Below, one piece after another: positions 61,103 to 64,000 of a stretch of DNA of 64,000 nucleotides. The notes under the pieces are model-generated. The model did no database searches. It saw nothing but the letters and a program-made list of their open reading frames with translations, and was not told the DNA's origin. Origin of the DNA: Bradyrhizobium sp. AT1 (lineage in GTDB: Bacteria; Pseudomonadota; Alphaproteobacteria; Rhizobiales; Xanthobacteraceae); contig NZ_JXDL01000001.1 of assembly GCF_001590795.1 (NCBI RefSeq), positions 2,280,561 to 2,344,560 of the forward strand, written 5' to 3'. Position 1 is the stretch's first letter; each line of letters opens with the position of its first letter. The position numbers and the translations under genes were made by a program.

Positions 61103-62047
61103 GATCGCAACGGCGGAGTATAAATAGGTAGGATGGGTCAAGCGGAGTTCGGCGCACGCTCCCTCCACGTCATTGCGAGGAGCTCAGCGACAAAATTGCG
61201 TAGCAATTTTGCGCGGATGCGACGAAGCAATTCAGAATCCCTCCGTGGAGAGATTCTGGATTGCTTCCGCCTTCGCCAAGGCTTCGGCGGACAAGTCGCT
61301 GCGCTCGCAATGACGGAGTATGACGTAACGGCATCGCTCTTCCCGCGAGCATCGCGCTTGCAGACGCGCCTTCTCGTTCTCGCGGCGCGTTTCGCCCGAG
61401 TTTTGCTTTCATTCCTCGCCCCCAAGGAAAGAGGGCGCAGGGAAGGCCGGGTGCCGACAGGCACCCGCGGTCCGCTGCGCGAAATGCACACGCAGGAAGA
61501 ACCGCACAGCAGCATACAGGTGGTGCCGATCACTCGGCCTTCCCTGCGCGATGGTCGGACGGCTTATGCCGTGCTCTCCCGGGAGCCGAACTTTCCTTTG
61601 GCCTCCCTCGCCGTTCGAATTGGATGATGCCGTCTACCCGGTTGGGCTCGCGCACATCTTCGATCCGGCTTGACCGTAGCAACGACGGCCAGGACCACAC
61701 GGTTTTGCCGTACGCACGGCCCGCCATTTCACCCGCAGTATTCCCAGCCCCGTCGACAAGGCCGGAAACTTACAGACGAGACGAACCTAGCAGCGCCGTC
61801 GTCCGCACGTGGTTTCGGGCTCACAGGGACTACCCGCCCTGCCCGTACCTCTCGTGCCGACGCTGCCGCGTCCACCGCAACCCGGCCCGCGTTTCGAACG
61901 ACTCGCGAACCGCCCCTCTTCGTCGGGCCGGGCTGTGTCGATCTATGCCGCAATTCCGAATTTCGGTAAAGTGGAATATTTTTGCGTAGAGGGATTGACA
62001 GGATGGCGACCACAGCAACCTCAACCCCGCCGCGACGGACGTAGGGG
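61103..62047. other. Long non-coding region with repeat-derived sequence
   Basis: A 945-bp region without a credible gene; the frames are short and of low coding quality. Apart from the palindromic repeat at 61168-61315, the stretch from about 61420 to 61970 looks to me like dispersed repeat DNA that recurs in Bradyrhizobium genomes and is often wrongly annotated as small proteins. That is from memory, not from a search. Confidence 0.45.
61168..61315. repeat. Nested palindromic intergenic repeat
   Basis: The ends are a 12-bp perfect inverted repeat, CGTCATTGCGAG and CTCGCAATGACG. Inside lie CAAAATTGC-gta-GCAATTTTG and a further inverted pair around AGCAATTCAGAATC and GATTCTGGATTGCT. The 148-bp unit could fold into a branched hairpin and resembles the REP-like elements of alphaproteobacteria. 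Confidence 0.75.
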
Positions 62048-62310
62048 TTACGCCACGCGGCGTCCGGAATGCGGGGGGATTCCGTCGGCCGCCTGCCGCG
62101 GCGCGCCGGCGCGATCGACGAGCAGATCCGTGAGCCCCGCCCCCAGCCACATGCCGCCGAGCACGAGCCAGGCGGTGAGCGCGAACACCGAGGCGCCGGT
62201 CACGCCGGCGCCGACCGCGCAGCCGCCGGCGAGCATCGCGCCGAAGCCCATCAGCACCGCCCCGAGCAGATAGCGCCGCATGCCGAGCCCGTCCGAGAAT
62301 CCCTCGAGCT
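62048..62310 (-). pseudogene. Remnant of a YeeE/YedE sulfur transporter
   Basis: About 87 codons match the C-terminal part of YeeE/YedE-family transporters: LEGFSDGLGMRRYLLGAVLM, then LAGGCAVGAGVTG with the conserved Cys, and WLVLGGMWLGAGLTDLLVDR. The 5' part is missing. A frame continues upstream to 62437 but its sequence is unrelated, so the gene is truncated. A BigR-like regulator and two complete-looking YeeE/YedE genes follow, which suggests loss of an older copy. Confidence 0.75.
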
Positions 62311-62545
62311 TCAGCTTGTGCGCACGCGCCGCATCAGATCCATCAAGCCAGCTTCTGGATATCTCCGTTCGAACGGCCGTGAGGAAGCTCAGGCGTTTCT
62401 CACACAGCGCCCAATCAGGTTCTCTGGCATCGGGCAATCGGTCTGGTCTCCGGCCTCGAACACGATCAGGCTGGGCGCAGGGCCGACCGTCTCAGATCGA
62501 ACACCGGGAGTGTTTCGCTGCGTGGCAACTCGGTCCCGGAGCGGT

Positions 62546-62573
62546 TTGACTGCGCTAATGCAGATGCTATTGA
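62546..62573 (+). promoter_or_regulatory. Possible sigma-70-type promoter of the ArsR-family gene
   Basis: TTGACT, a 16-bp spacer and TATTGA resemble -35 and -10 elements. The start point would be only a few bases before the ATG at 62584, giving a very short leader, so confidence is low. Confidence 0.3.
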
Positions 62574-62583
62574 AATCACTGTC

Positions 62584-62901
62584 ATGCGCCACTTGAACAC
62601 GACCGAACTGGAGCGGCAGGCCAAGGAGGTGGCTGCGCTCATGCGCATGTTCGCAAATGAGCACCGCCTGCTCATCCTTTGCAGGCTGGTGGAATATGGC
62701 GAGGTTGCCGCCAGTGCTCTGGCCGAAGACGTCGGCCTTTCCGCCTCGGCACTGTCCCAACACCTCGCGAAGCTGAAGGCAGAGGGCGTCGTCGCTGCCC
62801 GACGCGACGGGCAAACGATGTGGTATCGCATCGCAGACCGGCGCGTCGAAGAGCTGTTTTCGAGCTTGCACCGGCTCTTCTGTCGTCCCCGCAAACGATG
62901 A
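62584..62901 (+). CDS. ArsR-family regulator, BigR/YgaV-like persulfide sensor candidate
   Basis: A 105-residue ArsR-type winged HTH protein. The recognition region is DVGLSASALSQHLAKLKAEG near residues 49-68. Two cysteines are placed as in BigR/SqrR/YgaV: one in RLLILCRLVEYG near residue 33 and one in LHRLFCRPRKR near residue 101. In those proteins the pair forms a polysulfide bridge and releases DNA. There are no typical metal-binding CxC or His-rich sites. It lies beside YeeE/YedE genes, a common pairing for sulfide or thiosulfate handling. Confidence 0.83.
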   Translation: MRHLNTTELERQAKEVAALMRMFANEHRLLILCRLVEYGEVAASALAEDVGLSASALSQHLAKLKAEGVVAARRDGQTMWYRIADRRVEELFSSLHRLFCRPRKR

Positions 62902-62935
62902 GCTTGCCTCCCATGCCTCAGGAAACGGGGACCCC

Positions 62936-63493
62936 CTAGCCCCTCCGCTGCCGGGCTTCAGTGGATTCGACCCACCAGAAGAACAGCCCGGCACCGATTG
63001 CCAGTGCGGCGAACCAGGCGACATCGGGAATGTTCGTCACGTCGGGAAGGCGAACCTTGCCTAGTGTCCAGACGTTGAGCACGTGGGTCTTCAGCCAGTC
63101 GAAGCTCAGTGCGTAGAGGATGGCGCCGGTCACCATGCCGAGCGCACCGACCAGCGCATGAACGCTGCCGGTGGCGATGGCGCCGAGCGCCGTTCCCGGA
63201 CAATAGCCGTAGACCACCATGCCGACGCCGAACAATGCGGCGCCGAGCGCGACCGCCAGCATGTTGGCATCCTTCACGTAGTATTTCGTGTTGCCGGTAT
63301 CGACGAGCAGCAGCACGCCGATGCCGCCGACCACGATTGCCGTGCCCATCACCTTCAGCACGGTGAAGTCGCGCAGGCGGAACTGGTTCTCGATCACGTT
63401 GCAGCTGGTCACCTTTCCCCGCTGCAGCAGGAAGCCGAAGGCTGCGCCCATCACGAGCGGACCAAGGATCGTCATCATCGCGGTCATCTCCAT
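62936..63493 (-). CDS. YeeE/YedE (DUF6691-type) sulfur transporter, second half
   Basis: A 185-residue membrane protein with about five helices. The conserved Cys-containing segments FLLQRGKVTSCNVIENQFRL and VVYGYCPGTALGAIATG are those of YeeE/YedE proteins, which pass thiosulfate or other sulfur compounds. It starts 6 bp before the next gene's stop on the same strand, so the two half-size proteins probably work together. It faces the BigR-like gene tail to tail. Confidence 0.87.
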   Translation of the reverse strand: MEMTAMMTILGPLVMGAAFGFLLQRGKVTSCNVIENQFRLRDFTVLKVMGTAIVVGGIGVLLLVDTGNTKYYVKDANMLAVALGAALFGVGMVVYGYCPGTALGAIATGSVHALVGALGMVTGAILYALSFDWLKTHVLNVWTLGKVRLPDVTNIPDVAWFAALAIGAGLFFWWVESTEARQRRG

Positions 63494-63499
63494 CTCCCT

Positions 63500-64000
63500 T
63501 TAGCGCTTGCGGAACATGAGCGCGGAAATGCCGAGCCCGGTGGCGAACATCACCGCGAGGAATAGCCAGCTCGACACCGCGAGCTGCAACCCGCCGGAGA
63601 TGCCGTGTCCGCTGGTACAGCCGCCGGCAAGCCGGGCGCCGTACATGATCACGGCGCCGCCGAGGAACGCGGCGATGAAACGCTTTGCGATCGACGGGCC
63701 GAAGCGCTCCTTCCAAACATCGGGCACGAGTTCGAGCCGCCACGTGCCCGACATCACCGCGGAGATGAACGCGCCTGCGGGAATGCCGACGAGGAACCAG
63801 ACACCGTAGTCCCACTTCAGCGGCATGCTCTTCCAGTAAGCGTTCTGCGCCACCGCCTCGGGGCCAATGACGGGAACGGCAAACAGGGAGGCGATGCGCG
63901 AATAGGCGGTGGTAACGCCGAGCGGATCGCCGAACACCGCAAAGGCGATCCAGCTCAGCAGGCCTATCCCGGCGCCGACGAGATAAGGCGACCAGTCAAT
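63500..64000 (-). CDS. YeeE/YedE sulfur transporter, first half (cut by window edge)
   Basis: At least 167 codons, open to the right edge, so the start is outside the window. The visible part begins DWSPYLVGAGIGLLSWIAFA and continues DPLGVTTAYSRIASLF. The later GARLAGGCTSGHGISGGLQ holds the family's conserved Cys and Gly-rich motif. It is followed by a second YeeE/YedE gene after 6 bp. A GTG at 63937 is in frame but the match extends upstream of it. Confidence 0.85.
   Translation of the reverse strand: MDWSPYLVGAGIGLLSWIAFAVFGDPLGVTTAYSRIASLFAVPVIGPEAVAQNAYWKSMPLKWDYGVWFLVGIPAGAFISAVMSGTWRLELVPDVWKERFGPSIAKRFIAAFLGGAVIMYGARLAGGCTSGHGISGGLQLAVSSWLFLAVMFATGLGISALMFRKR

Noticed and set aside
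61133..61989. Several frames of 80-165 codons in the 61.1-62.0 kb region
   Set aside because: They lie in palindromic or repeat-like DNA, overlap on both strands and show no conserved protein features.
1..64000. tRNA, rRNA, CRISPR arrays, complete insertion sequences or prophage genes
   Set aside because: None was recognised on reading; no regularly spaced direct repeats, transposase motifs or cloverleaf-like genes were seen, but no covariance search could be run.

Overview
The window looks like chromosomal DNA of a Bradyrhizobium-type alphaproteobacterium. The reasons are high GC, densely packed operons with 4-bp ATGA overlaps, a Hup uptake hydrogenase locus in the rhizobial gene order with sigma-54 promoters, FixJ- and FixK-type regulators, and alphaproteobacterial families (IalB, DUF3300/S74 proteins, class I PPK2, DUF3141). 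Species is inferred; no rRNA or tRNA gene was seen. All calls come from reading the sequence; no database search was run.

Layout: (1) 1-9686, minus strand: H2-sensing hydrogenase hupUV, then structural and maturation genes hupSLCD-F-GHIJ and the start of hupK, which runs off the left edge. Two -24/-12 promoters are visible, before hupS and before hupG; the second has a FixK-type box upstream. (2) 9754-20201: a DUF3422 membrane protein, two orphan sensor kinases, an envelope operon (DUF3300/S74, DUF2950, small secreted protein), a decayed ABC binding-protein tail, and a YiaV/YiaW-like pair. (3) 20264-33480: an unknown protein with PPK2 polyphosphate kinase, a PLP decarboxylase with an AspT-like antiporter, DUF1275, a second antiporter with a secreted hydrolase and IalB, then a receiver, a FixJ-like regulator, a FixK-like CRP/FNR regulator and an ion channel. 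(4) 33532-46783: alpha/beta hydrolases including a secreted tandem fusion, then an acyl-CoA/fermentation cluster: atoDA CoA-transferase, MaoC hydratase, fabI, ackA, phosphotransacetylase, a DUF3141 protein with a PHA-synthase-like Cys-Asp-His triad, and an AI-2E-family transporter.

(5) 46904-57215: a carbohydrate operon (CUT1-type ABC importer, zinc dehydrogenase, YihV-like PfkB kinase, LacD/YihT-like aldolase, enolase-superfamily enzyme) divergent from a LacI repressor and an SDR. (6) 57291-61102: a ureide operon joined to a DctA-type carrier, divergent from a LysR regulator. (7) 61103-64000: non-coding repeat DNA, a decayed YeeE/YedE fragment, a BigR/YgaV-like persulfide-sensor candidate and a YeeE/YedE sulfur-transport pair entering from the right.

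The main unifying signal is nine FixK/FNR-type sites (TTGAT-N4-ATCAA or close) between 2282 and 46890, centred about 60-100 bp before gene starts in most cases. A FixK-like protein with the matching E..SR recognition residues is encoded in the middle. Regions 1-4 therefore read as a candidate low-oxygen island joining H2 oxidation, acetate/acyl-CoA overflow, polyphosphate, amino-acid decarboxylation and envelope proteins.
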